Shown here piece after piece: positions 44,210-54,663 of a stretch of 64,000 nucleotides of DNA. The stretch's first letter is position 1; each line of letters starts with the position of its first letter. The notes beneath the pieces were generated by a model. It was not told where the DNA came from and made no database searches. It was given only the letters and a program-made list of their open reading frames with translations. Source of the DNA: Pseudomonadota bacterium. Lineage in GTDB: Bacteria > Desulfobacterota > Desulfobulbia > Desulfobulbales > Desulfocapsaceae. The position numbers were made by a program, and so were the translations under genes. The DNA lies in assembly GCA_023412495.1 (NCBI GenBank), contig JAEYNP010000013.1, forward strand, positions 124,001 through 188,000, read 5' to 3'.

Positions 44210-45570
44210 GAATTTTCCTCCTTTTTCCTGTCGCGGCATTCGGCCCTTTCGGCCAATTGTTCCTGGCGCCTCCCGAGCCTGAAGGAAATCCAGACCCAGG
44301 CGCAGGACAGCGGCACCGCCGTCAGGGCAATGCCCGATGCGGCAAGCCCCAGGGCCTGCAGGCCGGCATAGGCCCAGGCGCTGACCGCGTCGCCGCCCCG
44401 GTAGATCACGGTGTCGATAAAGTTCTTGGCCTTGTATTTTTCTTCCTTGCCGAGCACCACGTAGAGCATCTCGCGCCCCGGCCGCATGATGGCGTAATTG
44501 CCGGCCCGGCGCAGCACCTGGACGACAACCACCACCCACAGCGTCGGCAGGATCGCCAGCACCAGAAACCCCGCCGTGAGCAGAAGAGGAATGACAGCCA
44601 GGGTCCAGCCGAGGCCGATCCGTTGCACGATCCGTCCGGTCAGGAAGATCTGGGTCATCAGGGTGAGGCTGTTGACGGCCAGGTCCATGCCGGCAAAAAG
44701 TGCCGTACGCTCGGCAGGTTCGGCGAAATTTTCCCGCACGATATGGGCCTGCTGGAAGTAAAGAAAGGTTGCCAGCGTGGTAAAGAGCAGCATCAGGCCG
44801 CAAATCCCCAGCAGGTACGGTGACTGCCAGACCAGCCGCATCCCGGCGAGTACGCTGCCGCCGATGGGCCGGCCGGACTGTTCGGCCTGCTCTCCTGCTT
44901 CATTCGATTTGGCCTTCTGACGCCAGGCGACCAGCCGGTGAATGCAGATTATGGCCCAGCCCAGGAAGACTGCGGAAATGAGCAAAAGATTGGTGGGCCC
45001 GATAGGCTGCACCAGTGACACAGTCAAGGCCGGGCCGGCCAGGGCGCCGGCGGTCCCGCCGGCCGCGATTACCCCGAACAGACGTTTGGCCTGGGCATTG
45101 GAGTAAATATCGGCCATGAAACTCCAGAAGACCGAGACAATAAAGAGGTTGAAGACGCTGGCCCAGATGAAAAACGCCCTCGCCACATAGAGGTGGGCGA
45201 GATCCGATCTGAACAGAAGAAAGAACAGCAGGAGGTTGCCGATAAAAAAGTAGTACACATAGGGAAGGAACCGGCGCGGGGCGAAATTCCTGGTCAGCCA
45301 GCCGAAGAACGGCACCACCGCCAGCATGGCGACAAATGTGCCGGTAAACATCCACTGCAACTGCTCCACTCCGCCCGCGATGGCCATTTCGTCACGCATG
45401 GGCCGGATGATGTAATAGCTGCACAACAGGGCAAAAAAATAGCTGAACGACCACAGCAACGGCCGCCATTCGCCGGGTTCGACAGCCATCAATTGATTCC
45501 ACCAGGAATGGAAGGGATGTCTTCTTTGCCGGGTTTCCGCTCTCGGTCCCGGTGCCGGCGAAATTGCCAC
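44206..45570 (-). CDS. NTP/NDP-exchange-type (MFS-like) transporter
   Basis: A 454-residue membrane protein with twelve predicted spans. PGEWRPLLWSFSYFFALLCSYYIIRPMRDEMAI and RRAGNYAIMRPGREMLYVVL are characteristic of the bacterial branch related to ATP/ADP translocases. Free-living members have no proven substrate. It starts at GTG 45570, with GAGGTCTATC before it; an internal ATG at 45489 would remove conserved residues. The aldo/keto reductase start overlaps its stop (ATGA), so the two are translationally coupled. Confidence 0.75.
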   Translation of the reverse strand: MAISPAPGPRAETRQRRHPFHSWWNQLMAVEPGEWRPLLWSFSYFFALLCSYYIIRPMRDEMAIAGGVEQLQWMFTGTFVAMLAVVPFFGWLTRNFAPRRFLPYVYYFFIGNLLLFFLLFRSDLAHLYVARAFFIWASVFNLFIVSVFWSFMADIYSNAQAKRLFGVIAAGGTAGALAGPALTVSLVQPIGPTNLLLISAVFLGWAIICIHRLVAWRQKAKSNEAGEQAEQSGRPIGGSVLAGMRLVWQSPYLLGICGLMLLFTTLATFLYFQQAHIVRENFAEPAERTALFAGMDLAVNSLTLMTQIFLTGRIVQRIGLGWTLAVIPLLLTAGFLVLAILPTLWVVVVVQVLRRAGNYAIMRPGREMLYVVLGKEEKYKAKNFIDTVIYRGGDAVSAWAYAGLQALGLAASGIALTAVPLSCAWVWISFRLGRRQEQLAERAECRDRKKEENS

Positions 45571-45741
45571 GATAGACCTCGATGAAGTTGAACGGCGGAA
45601 TGAGAGATAGATAGGCTCTGCAATGGTTTGAAGATGGCAATGGTCGACGGACTTGTCAAATCAAGTCGGAAAGCGAAGGGCCTTGGACGACGGAATCTTG
45701 ACAAGAAAGACTCCCTGTCGCATTTATGGGTCATAAAAAAA

Positions 45742-45818
45742 TCATATCTTCAGACTTATCCCCCTCTGCAGTCGGATGGGATAACAGCTCTTGGGTTGCG
45801 GGTGCAGCTCGAGCATTA
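45742..45818 (+). repeat. R1 dispersed repeat, degraded copy h
   Basis: Only the later modules remain: ACTTATCCCCCTCTGCAGTCGG and TTGGGTTGCGGGTGCAGCTCG. The first AT-rich hairpin is lost. It sits about 45 bases before the methyltransferase start. Confidence 0.7.
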
Positions 45819-45861
45819 ACTGGGATCTGAGAGAGCAATTCCTGAAAAAGGAGGCACATGA

Positions 45862-46494
45862 ATGCAGAAGAGAGATTTTGATTCGGCCGCGGCCTCATGG
45901 GATGAAAATCCCCAACGGGTCAAGCTGGCGGGAGAGGTGGCGGCCGCCATAGAACGAGTGGTTGACATTACTCCAGCCATGGATGTGGCGGATTTTGGCT
46001 GCGGCACGGGGCTTCTCAGCTTTTTGCTCCAGCCGAAGGTCCGCTCTCTCACCGGCATCGACAGCTCACCGGGTATGCTTGACGTCTTCAGAAAAAAGAG
46101 CGATCGGCTGAAGCTGGCAAACGTCCGCACCCAACTGGTTAACCTGGAGAAGGGAGATGTCCCGGCAGGCAGGTATGATCTGGTGGTAAGCAACATGACC
46201 TTGCATCATGTCAAGGAGATTGCGCCGCTTCTCAGGCAACTGCATGGGATGCTCCTTCCCGAAGGCACCCTTTGCATCACCGATCTCGATCCGGACGGAG
46301 GCATGTTTCACGACGACAATACCGGCGTTTTTCATTCCGGATTCGACCGGCAGGAGTTGCGCCGCGCCTTTTCTGCTGCCGGCTTTGCCGATATCAGGGA
46401 TACCACGGCTGCCGAGATCGTCAAACCGGATGGCAGCGGCGGAAGCCGGAGGTTCTCGATTTTTCTCATGACCGGTCGCAAGAGCGGTAGATAA
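45862..46494 (+). CDS. Class I SAM-dependent methyltransferase
   Basis: The 210-residue protein has the Rossmann-type motifs: motif I MDVADFGCGTGLLSFLL, the acidic end of strand two in LTGIDSSPGML, and motif IV YDLVVSNMTLHHVKEI. The substrate is unknown; the small size and lack of extra domains fit small-molecule or quinone-type methylation. AAAAAGGAGG lies seven bases before the ATG at 45862. It is a single-gene unit followed by a strong terminator. Confidence 0.88.
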   Translation: MQKRDFDSAAASWDENPQRVKLAGEVAAAIERVVDITPAMDVADFGCGTGLLSFLLQPKVRSLTGIDSSPGMLDVFRKKSDRLKLANVRTQLVNLEKGDVPAGRYDLVVSNMTLHHVKEIAPLLRQLHGMLLPEGTLCITDLDPDGGMFHDDNTGVFHSGFDRQELRRAFSAAGFADIRDTTAAEIVKPDGSGGSRRFSIFLMTGRKSGR

Positions 46495-46532
46495 CGGCAA
46501 GAGTGATGAGGAACTGGAGGGGAAATCAAGAC

Positions 46533-46575
46533 AAAAAAAATCGACCAGAGGGGGTGCACTCTCCGGTCGATTTTT
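46533..46575. terminator. Bidirectional-type terminator
   Basis: AAAATCGACC (46537-46546) pairs with GGTCGATTTT (46565-46574), extended by GAG/CTC inside the loop, with an A-run on the left and a T-run on the right. It terminates the methyltransferase gene and could also stop readthrough from the minus-strand glutamate dehydrogenase. Confidence 0.85.
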
Positions 46576-46774
46576 GTCATTAACAAATGAGGCAACCCTG
46601 CTGCCATGTCCCAATCCGAAGATTGCGATTTAGGCCAGTGGCTTTGCGTCCCATCCTTTCGGCAAGGTTTGCTTTTCTCTGCCTTTTACTTTGCTCATTG
46701 AATCTTTCGGTGTCAATGGCCGGAAGAGATTTCCGGCAAAAAAACCAAAATCCGACTTCATCGGGGCGAAATGA

Positions 46775-48428
<1,654 letters not shown>

Positions 48429-49253
48429 CTATTCCTCCGAGGGAAGGGAACTCCAGGCCACCACCCTGTTCCTGCCGGTTTGCTTGGCCTGGTAGAGAGC
48501 CTTGTCTGCCCGATCGACCAGCTTCTCCAGGGTATCATTGTCCTGGTATTGGGCAAGACCTATGGAAATCGTGAGGAAAAAGGGCAGGGTCAGCCGCAGA
48601 TCGTCCTGCACGGCCTGGCGTATCCGTTCGGCAAAAAGGCATGCCCCTTTTTCGTCTGTGGCCCGCAGCAGAATGACGAATTCCTCCCCGCCCCAGCGGA
48701 CCACAGTGTCATACGGCCGGCATTGCTTCTCAAATATGGTACCAACCGCCTGCAGGGCGAGATCGCCGAAATGGTGACCGTGGGTATCATTGATCCGCTT
48801 GAAATGGTCGATATCCAGAAAAAGCATGGTCATGGTTTCTTTGCGCCTGAGGCTACGGGCGCACTCGTCGTGAAAAATGTGGGCGAAGTAGCGTCTGTTT
48901 TTTAGACCGGTCAGGGGATCGAGGGTGGAGAGTTCCTGGAGTTTGCAGATCATCTTCCGGATCTGGCAGTCTTTATCGTTTCTGATCGTGCCGAGGATGC
49001 CGAATATTGCCCCGAACAGCAGCGGATGGGCAAGAAAAAACCACTGCAGCGGCGAACAGAGGGCGGTCAAGTGGGGATCCTCGACCCCGGCGGCCGCGAG
49101 AAAATGGGCTTGGATCATGACAGTGACGAGGGGAATCGGCAGTCCCCAGAGGATCCCGAACCAGATATAAATATTGCGCCGCGGATTGAAGCTGAAAGAT
49201 TGAACAGCTGCCGCCAGAAATTCCTTAACCTGACTGGGAGGATTGAAGGCCAT
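48429..49253 (-). CDS. Diguanylate cyclase (GGDEF)
   Basis: The 274-residue protein has two transmembrane helices (about 28-55 and 70-90) and a cytoplasmic GGDEF domain with DPLTGLKNRR, FLDIDHFKRIND, the active-site GGEEF (188-192) and an intact inhibitory I-site RxxD (RPYD, 179-182) five residues upstream. It should make cyclic di-GMP from GTP and be product-inhibited. The sensory part is only the membrane segment. No effector gene is adjacent. Confidence 0.9.
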   Translation of the reverse strand: MAFNPPSQVKEFLAAAVQSFSFNPRRNIYIWFGILWGLPIPLVTVMIQAHFLAAAGVEDPHLTALCSPLQWFFLAHPLLFGAIFGILGTIRNDKDCQIRKMICKLQELSTLDPLTGLKNRRYFAHIFHDECARSLRRKETMTMLFLDIDHFKRINDTHGHHFGDLALQAVGTIFEKQCRPYDTVVRWGGEEFVILLRATDEKGACLFAERIRQAVQDDLRLTLPFFLTISIGLAQYQDNDTLEKLVDRADKALYQAKQTGRNRVVAWSSLPSEE

Positions 49254-49687
49254 GCCCGTTTATCAAAAAAATTGAGGATTGGATGGCGGGAAAAGATATC
49301 GAATGCACATAATACCTAAGGGACAGCGATGAGTCACGCGGATTTTCCCAATCATTCCCTGTCCCTCCGGCTGACCGGCAGCTATGCCGCCCACCTCCGT
49401 ATCATCTACTATCCACATCCCCCGGAAAAGCAGGGGCGGTGGTGATTTATACGTAATCGGGGATTCGTTTTGAATGATTCCCATCTATTTTTCTTTTTTA
49501 AAGCAGTTGCCGGATCACACCAAGCAATGGTATTGAAATATGCGTAGGCAGTTACGTGAAAGACGTCTGGCGCCGCCATGAAAGACTTTACATTCTCTCT
49601 TTGTACAAGTTGTCTGCAATTTTCAGCGACTGTACACGACCCTGAAACTGCCATCCAGAGCAACCGTCAACTTCCGCGAGACACCCC
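49254..49687. other. Divergent intergenic region, nothing recognised
   Basis: About 434 bases between the minus-strand cyclase and the plus-strand azlC gene. Promoters for both must lie here, but no clear motif stands out and no coding frame is supported. Confidence 0.4.
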
Positions 49688-50404
49688 ATGCTGAAACAGA
49701 TGCGCCGCGGCGCCGTGGCATCGATTCCGATGATCGTCGGAGGAATCCCCTTCGGCCTGCTGTTCGGTTCCCTGGCCTCGAGCTATGGCTTGAGTCCCTG
49801 GTTTGCAATCGCCATGTCGTCCATCGTTTTTGCCGGTTCGGCGCAGTTCGTGGCGATCGGCCTGATCGCCATGGACGCGCCGCTCTGGGTGATCGTATCC
49901 ACGACGTTCGTGGTGAACCTGCGCCACCTCCTCTATGCCGCGGACATGGTGAAATACATCAAACATCTGCCCATGCGACTGCGTCTGATCATGGGCTTCG
50001 GGCTGATCGATGAAACCTACGCGACGGTGCGCCCCATGTATACGCTGGGCACGGTGGATGAAAAGACGGGCCATCAGGTGTATCTCGGCTCGTTTCTCGC
50101 CTTCTACCTCATGTGGAACTCCACCACGATCATCGGCGTCATCGCCGGAGAGCTGGTCCCGGGCATGAGCGAATGGGGCCTCGAATTTGCCATGGTGGCG
50201 ACCTTTATAGGCATAATCACGCCGTATCTCAAGAGCTCCCCCTTTTGGCTGGCGGCAGTCACGGCGGGCGTCGCTTCCGTCCTGCTCATCCATCTGCCCC
50301 ACAATCTGGGCCTGCTGACAGGAGCATTGCTCGGCGTTGCCGCGGGGTTCTTCAGTGAACAATATCTGGCCAAAAACCTGGCAGGCGAAGAGGTATGCCA
50401 ATGA
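49688..50404 (+). CDS. azlC: AzlC-family branched-chain amino acid exporter, large subunit
   Basis: The 238-residue membrane protein has AzlC features: GGIPFGLLFGSLASSYGLSPW at the N-terminus, IVFAGSAQFVAIGLI, and VNLRHLLYAADM with the conserved N-x-R-H. With AzlD it forms an exporter of branched-chain amino acids or related compounds. The azlD start overlaps its stop. It gives this region an amino-acid export system in addition to the LIV-type importer at 23190-28109. Confidence 0.9.
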   Translation: MLKQMRRGAVASIPMIVGGIPFGLLFGSLASSYGLSPWFAIAMSSIVFAGSAQFVAIGLIAMDAPLWVIVSTTFVVNLRHLLYAADMVKYIKHLPMRLRLIMGFGLIDETYATVRPMYTLGTVDEKTGHQVYLGSFLAFYLMWNSTTIIGVIAGELVPGMSEWGLEFAMVATFIGIITPYLKSSPFWLAAVTAGVASVLLIHLPHNLGLLTGALLGVAAGFFSEQYLAKNLAGEEVCQ

Positions 50405-50727
50405 CATCTCTGGAATACGGCGCCATTGTCCTGGGAATGTTCGCAGTGACATTCGGTATCCGCTTCGTACTCTTTGCCAGAGCTCACAAGGTGAATATGC
50501 CTGGCTGGCTGGAGAATGCCCTCAAATTCGTGCCGGTAGCCGTATTGAGCGCCATCATCGCGCCGATGATCATCATGCCTGGCAAAGAGGTTTCCATATC
50601 CACCTCCAACCCCTGGCTTATCGGCGCCCTCGCCGCATTTTTCGTCGGCATCCTGCGTCAACAGCAGCTACTCACGATCGTGGTCGGTGTGACGGCCTTT
50701 TTTTTGGCGAAGTATTTAGTACCTTAG
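50401..50727 (+). CDS. azlD: AzlD-family branched-chain amino acid exporter, small subunit
   Basis: A 108-residue membrane protein with four hydrophobic segments and the AzlD pattern (TFGIRFVLF, ALKFVPVAVLSAIIAPMI, NPWLIGALAAFFVGIL). ATG 50401 overlaps the azlC stop as ATGA. The final three residues (Leu-Val-Pro) and the stop TAG (50725-50727) are encoded by an R1 repeat, so the original C-terminus has been replaced by repeat sequence. Confidence 0.88.
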   Translation: MTSLEYGAIVLGMFAVTFGIRFVLFARAHKVNMPGWLENALKFVPVAVLSAIIAPMIIMPGKEVSISTSNPWLIGALAAFFVGILRQQQLLTIVVGVTAFFLAKYLVP

Positions 50728-50943
50728 AAATTCATTTCGTGTTTTTAAGAATGATAAAGTCGTAAAAGTGCTCCAACCTGTGGAGATAGACTCTGGAAAA
50801 AGTTTATACGAGGCGTAGTGTCTGAAACGGCTTTGGTAGTACATATGGTGAGAACTTTTACGAGTGCATCAAGAATGAATTTCGTGAAGGTACTTATCCC
50901 CTCTGCTGTGGGAGGGGGTAACAGCCCTTGGGTTGCGGGATCT
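50717..50943 (+). repeat. R1 dispersed repeat, copy i, interrupted by a short element
   Basis: Left part TTAGTACCTTAGAAATTCATTTC, then a 116-base insertion at the loop, then right part AATTTCGTGAAGGTAC, CCCCTCTGCTGTGGGAGGGG and a partial third module. It overlaps the 3' end of azlD. Confidence 0.85.
50755..50870 (+). mobile_element. MITE-like insertion inside R1, with 8-base target duplication
   Basis: A 116-base insert flanked on both sides by AAGAATGA (50747-50754 and 50871-50878), which occurs once in the uninterrupted copy a. Its ends are imperfect inverted repeats sharing GTCGTAAAAGTGCTC and, on the opposite strand, CTCGTAAAAGTTCTC. It has no coding frame. It differs from element P. Confidence 0.75.
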
Positions 50944-51073
50944 TAGACATCGTTTTTCGATCATCTGGGCAAGAATTTCCCTGAAGGAGTTTTGAGACAG
51001 GCCTCACCAGGATATATAATTAAATGACACCCAAGTGAGAGGCAATTTCATAATCCAATAAAGGAGGGGCTCT

Positions 51074-51370
51074 ATGTCTTCATCAACCTATCAGGACATC
51101 ATTGACGACAAGGTGACAGCATGGCAAAACCGGCTGAAAAGACTTGAAGATCATGCGGATAAGGCTTCTTCCGGCACAAGGGCGGAACTCAAGGAGAAGC
51201 TCGGCCGGCTGCGGTCCAAGATAGAGCGTGCGGAAGTCCAACTTCGCACCCTCGACGAGCAGGAAAAGGCCGAAAATACCATAGAAATAAAAGATAAGAT
51301 CTTGCAGGTCTTCGGCTCCATCGACAAGGAATTTCCCCTGTATGAAGAGCAGACCCCTTATATGCTCTGA
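51074..51370 (+). CDS. Small coiled-coil protein, sll1863-like
   Basis: A 98-residue, highly charged helical protein (LKRLEDHADKASSGTRAELKEKL through SKIERAEVQLRTLDEQEK). The size and heptad pattern resemble the sll1863-type stress-response proteins, which have no defined biochemistry. There is no signal peptide or membrane segment. AAAGGAGGGG lies seven bases before the ATG. It stands alone, after an R1 copy. Confidence 0.7.
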   Translation: MSSSTYQDIIDDKVTAWQNRLKRLEDHADKASSGTRAELKEKLGRLRSKIERAEVQLRTLDEQEKAENTIEIKDKILQVFGSIDKEFPLYEEQTPYML

Positions 51371-51993
51371 GATACGTGGATCCTGGAGAGCGAAGATCAC
51401 CCCTGTATCGAGATTGGCTCTTCACCAACACATTGTAATCGACAATAATTTTCTCCTATCGCAATCGCTATCGGTACAAACTTCAAAGCCTTTTGGTGCA
51501 ATCCTCGCATAAACGCGAGTTATCTTTCGATACCGATAGCGATCCCGATTTCTATCCGGATATTGCTTAGGTGCTGGCGAACAGTTACAACACATCCTCG
51601 CCTGCCTTCCTCGACCTCCTTTGCAGCAATGTCTGATTTGGATGGCCTTTCAATTCTTCCGCGTTCTTTGTTTTTTACGTAACCCTCTATGTTTCTGTTG
51701 AATTTGAACGGTTTCCCACGCGAGATCATCGCAATTCCTAACATAAATTAATACTTGACAAAGAAGCTGCCTCCGTTAAAGATATAGGGGTTAAATTTTC
51801 AAGCTTTGTCTTCAAATATATTCGTCGTAATTTTGATACCTGACAGACAACTAATGTGCTGGGAGAATCGATTGCAACGAACGTGAAGGTGGAATCCCCC
51901 TCTCTCCTATTTGTTCCGCAGCTTTCGCAAGAGGAGTAGTTCACTGCTGACGGGAGATCGGTTCATGAAGGTAACCAAAAGGAGGAACGACAA
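51371..51993. other. Long intergenic region with an inverted repeat
   Basis: About 620 bases upstream of the PEP-CTERM gene. It contains perfect 13-base arms ATCGCTATCGGTA (51464-51476) and TACCGATAGCGAT (51531-51543). A weak sigma-54-like GGGAGAATCGATTGCA lies at 51861-51876. No coding frame is supported. Confidence 0.5.
51464..51543. repeat. Inverted repeat with 13-base perfect arms
   Basis: ATCGCTATCGGTA and TACCGATAGCGAT, 54 bases apart, each embedded in further related sequence (GCAATCGC, GCGATCCCG). Similar CGATACCGATAGCGA words are common in some related genomes as dispersed repeats. Role unknown. Confidence 0.6.
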
Positions 51994-52830
51994 ATGAAAA
52001 AGAGAGTCTTGACATTTGTTACGAGTTACTTGATGTTGGCAGCTTTCATAGGATCAGCAGAGGCAAAAATGATCCATATCCCCTACTACGCCGGTGCAGG
52101 CGCCTTCCAATTTTCAGGCTCAGCGAGTAGAGAAACGGCAGGTTCTGGGTGGACATTAGAAGAGCCCGCTGAAGGCATGGACTGGCTGTTGGCCTACTAT
52201 TACGGCATAGAAGGCGACACTCCCTATGTCGAGCTTGAGCAATCAACCGAACCTTCCAATGAGGCCCTGGCGGCAGATGAAGAGTCTGGAGAAGGATTTT
52301 CCCTGGCCGAGAGCATGTGGTTTAATCAAAGTATGGTCAAAATGGCTTATGGTGATAGTTACAATCAAACAGACGCTGCCGACCAGCTTGCCGTTTATGA
52401 CTCTACGCCGGAGAATAGTCCTCAAGCAGAGATTTCCGCCACCACGATTCCCAGAGCATTCTTCAATCCGCCATCGGTTGTTGTCTATCAGTCGAACAAA
52501 GAGGAGCTTACACCGCTTGGTCCTCCTGCCATTTTTCCGTCACCCTCTCCAGATCGCGGAAAGCCCCAAGCAACCCCAGTGACAGCAAATATCCCCCCGA
52601 GCGACATCAACCCGCCTCCGCCGGCAATACCCATCGGTGAGCCCTTGGTTCCTGTTTCACCAAATGGGCCTGGAAAACCTGGATATTTCCCGCCGTCGAA
52701 GCCCGGTTGGGAATTGCCGAATAACAACGGCAACGGGCCTTCCTCCGCACCGGTGCCGGAACCTGCAACCACACTGCTCCTTTCTTCCAGCCTGGTTGGC
52801 CTTGCTTTCACCAGAATGCGAAAGAAATAA
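51994..52830 (+). CDS. PEP-CTERM sorted exported protein
   Basis: The 278-residue protein has an N-terminal signal peptide (VLTFVTSYLMLAAFIGSAEA), an acidic middle (about 60-120), a long Pro-rich segment (about 165-250, with PPSDINPPPPAIP and SPNGPGKPGYFPPSKPG) and a C-terminal PEP-CTERM signal: VPEPATTLLL, a hydrophobic stretch and the basic tail RMRKK. Such proteins are cut and sorted to the surface by an exosortase (EpsH), usually with exopolysaccharide genes, none of which are in this window. AAAAGGAGGAACGAC gives a strong start. Confidence 0.9.
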   Translation: MKKRVLTFVTSYLMLAAFIGSAEAKMIHIPYYAGAGAFQFSGSASRETAGSGWTLEEPAEGMDWLLAYYYGIEGDTPYVELEQSTEPSNEALAADEESGEGFSLAESMWFNQSMVKMAYGDSYNQTDAADQLAVYDSTPENSPQAEISATTIPRAFFNPPSVVVYQSNKEELTPLGPPAIFPSPSPDRGKPQATPVTANIPPSDINPPPPAIPIGEPLVPVSPNGPGKPGYFPPSKPGWELPNNNGNGPSSAPVPEPATTLLLSSSLVGLAFTRMRKK

Positions 52831-53014
52831 ATCCTGCGACGGCAAAAAGAAGAGGACTTTTCGCCGCTGGAAAGGGTTTTTGAAATTGGCGGAGGAACTG
52901 GTTTTACCTGGGCACCTGCGGCCGGGGTCAGCCGCTTGATGCTGGCCATCCTCCGCTATGACCGTGCATCCTTATGCTGTCTTTTTGCTGCAGGAGTCTG
53001 CTCTTCAGTCAAGG

Positions 53015-54130
53015 TCAATACCAGCGTACGAAAAAAGAGAGGTCGGCCTGGCTCTCGATCCGGATGCCCCAGCCTTCACTTTCCCTGGAGAGCACCTCCT
53101 GCAGCCACCGGGCCTCCTCCATCGATGCCAGATTGATCTTGAAATTCTTGATGCAGGTGGGAACCAGCTGAAGGCGAACGAGCCTGCCGTCGACCGGGTC
53201 CATAGTCACGAAATACATCAGCGAAAGATCGCCCCGATACCCCTCGTTGCCGCCGATTCCTTCATAGTCGTTCAGGTAATCGCCGCAGCCATAGAGGATC
53301 AACCGATCGCGGTAGACTTCGATCCCGAGGGCATGATGGGAGGAATGGCCGTGGACGATATCCACTCGGGCCTCCTCGATCAGAAGGTGGGCGAAGGCCC
53401 GATGTTCAGCGGGGATCCGGTAGCCCCAGTTACCGCCCCAGTGGATGGAAAAGACCACGATATCGCCGGGCCGCCGGACCGCCTTGATGCTGTCCGCAAT
53501 CTCCCTTGCCGCGTGCTCGGACAACTCGGGCAGGAAATTCACCCCCGCCCTGTCCTTCGTCGCGGCCCACTCCGCCGGAATGCCGCTCGACGGCGCACCG
53601 TAGGAGAAAGTCAGCACTCTACCCTTACCCGCCACCGGCAGCACCGCCGGCCGCGACGCCTCCTGGACGTTCCGACCCGCGCCGGCGACGGCAATCCCTG
53701 CCCGGTCCAGGACTTCCAGGGTTTCCACAAGACCCTTGTAGCCCCAGTCGATGGTGTGGTTGTTGGCCAGCGAACAATAATCGATGCCCGCAGCGGTGAG
53801 CACAGCGATGTTGCCAGGGTGCATGCGATAGTTGATGCCTTTGTGGGGCCAGAAGTCGTCGCTTTCGGTGACGCTGGTTTCCAGGTTGATCATCCGCAGA
53901 TCCGGCGCCCGCTGCGCCAGCTCGGTGAGGGTTACCCCCCATACATAGGTCCATTCCGCCGGGCGGGGAATGGGCCCCGAGGCCCGTTCGGCGATACTGA
54001 CATAACCCAGAGCGTTCTTCATATATGGCTCGTGAATCACCGGCTCGCTGGGATGGGGAAGGATCTGGTCGATTCCCCGGCCGGTCATGACATCGCCGGT
54101 CAGGAAGATGCTGATGTCACTCAATCCCAT
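53015..54130 (-). CDS. CapA-family protein (metallophosphoesterase fold)
   Basis: The 371-residue protein has CapA/PGA-synthesis-type motifs: FLTGDVMTGRGID, INLETSVT, LANNHTIDWG, FSIHWGGNW and HGHSSHH, which carry the expected metal ligands. The family is linked to poly-gamma-glutamate capsule synthesis, but many members stand alone with unknown function. There is no signal peptide. It starts two bases after the selenoprotein stop, sharing GAGGTAGTA as ribosome site, so they are one transcript. Confidence 0.88.
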   Translation of the reverse strand: MGLSDISIFLTGDVMTGRGIDQILPHPSEPVIHEPYMKNALGYVSIAERASGPIPRPAEWTYVWGVTLTELAQRAPDLRMINLETSVTESDDFWPHKGINYRMHPGNIAVLTAAGIDYCSLANNHTIDWGYKGLVETLEVLDRAGIAVAGAGRNVQEASRPAVLPVAGKGRVLTFSYGAPSSGIPAEWAATKDRAGVNFLPELSEHAAREIADSIKAVRRPGDIVVFSIHWGGNWGYRIPAEHRAFAHLLIEEARVDIVHGHSSHHALGIEVYRDRLILYGCGDYLNDYEGIGGNEGYRGDLSLMYFVTMDPVDGRLVRLQLVPTCIKNFKINLASMEEARWLQEVLSRESEGWGIRIESQADLSFFVRWY

Positions 54131-54132
54131 TA

Positions 54133-54663
54133 CTACCTCAAGGCCGCAAGGAGCGTGTCGGGATCGGGGTGATCGGCTGGATCCCTGCCCACATGGCTGA
54201 AGACGATACGCCCGCCGGTGTCGATGATGAACACGCCGGGAAGCTGCCGGATATCGCCCACCGGCAGGCCCACGGTGTGACCCTGGACCATGGCGGCTAC
54301 GGCCTTGAAAGCGACGGACGGCAGAAAGAGTTCGGGGATGGTTGCCGTCTTCAGGCCGAAGCTCCGGTAGAGGTTACGGCCCGGATCGGCAATCATCGGC
54401 ATGGGAATCTCCAGGTTCTTGGCAAAGTCCGCCGTTTCTTCCGGCGTGCCCATGCCCACCAGCACGACCCGGCCGCCTTTCCGCTCGAAATCGGAAAGCC
54501 TCTGGCGCAACTGCGCCACCTGCTGCCGGCAGAACGCTCAGCCCAGATGCCGCAAGAACACAAGAACCAGCGTCCGATCCCGCCACAACTCGCTGAGAAG
54601 CCGCTCCGAACCATCCGCCATTGTCACTCTTGTATCGATCGCCTGCTCCTTGTCCGACTCCAT
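54133..54663 (-). CDS. Selenoprotein: peroxiredoxin-like (AhpC/TSA superfamily) with UxxC redox motif
   Basis: The frame from ATG 54663 to TAG 54135-54133 gives 176 residues when TGA 54540-54538 is read as selenocysteine (residue 42). It falls in LVLVFLRHLG-U-AFCRQQVAQLR, exactly where peroxiredoxin-like proteins have the first Cys of CxxC (FLRHFGCxFCR). Downstream sequence (VLVGMGTPEETADFAK, ADPGRNLYRSFGL, PGVFIIDTGGRIVF) continues the thioredoxin fold to full length. A hairpin TGGCGC-AGTT-GCGCCA lies 19 bases after the UGA, fitting bacterial SECIS spacing. CGAGGTG precedes the ATG. It is expected to be a thiol/selenol oxidoreductase. Confidence 0.88.
54503..54518 (-). promoter_or_regulatory. 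Putative bacterial SECIS hairpin
   Basis: On the mRNA, UGGCGC, loop AGUU, GCGCCA: a six-base stem whose four-base loop begins 25 bases after the UGA and has G in the first two positions. This fits the bacterial SECIS model (loop 16-37 bases after UGA, G at loop position one or two). Confidence 0.6.

Noticed and set aside
51861..51876. Possible sigma-54 promoter before the PEP-CTERM gene
   Set aside because: GG and GC are 12 bases apart and TTGCA is present, but the -24 part GGGAGA matches poorly and it lies over 100 bases from the start. Too weak to annotate.
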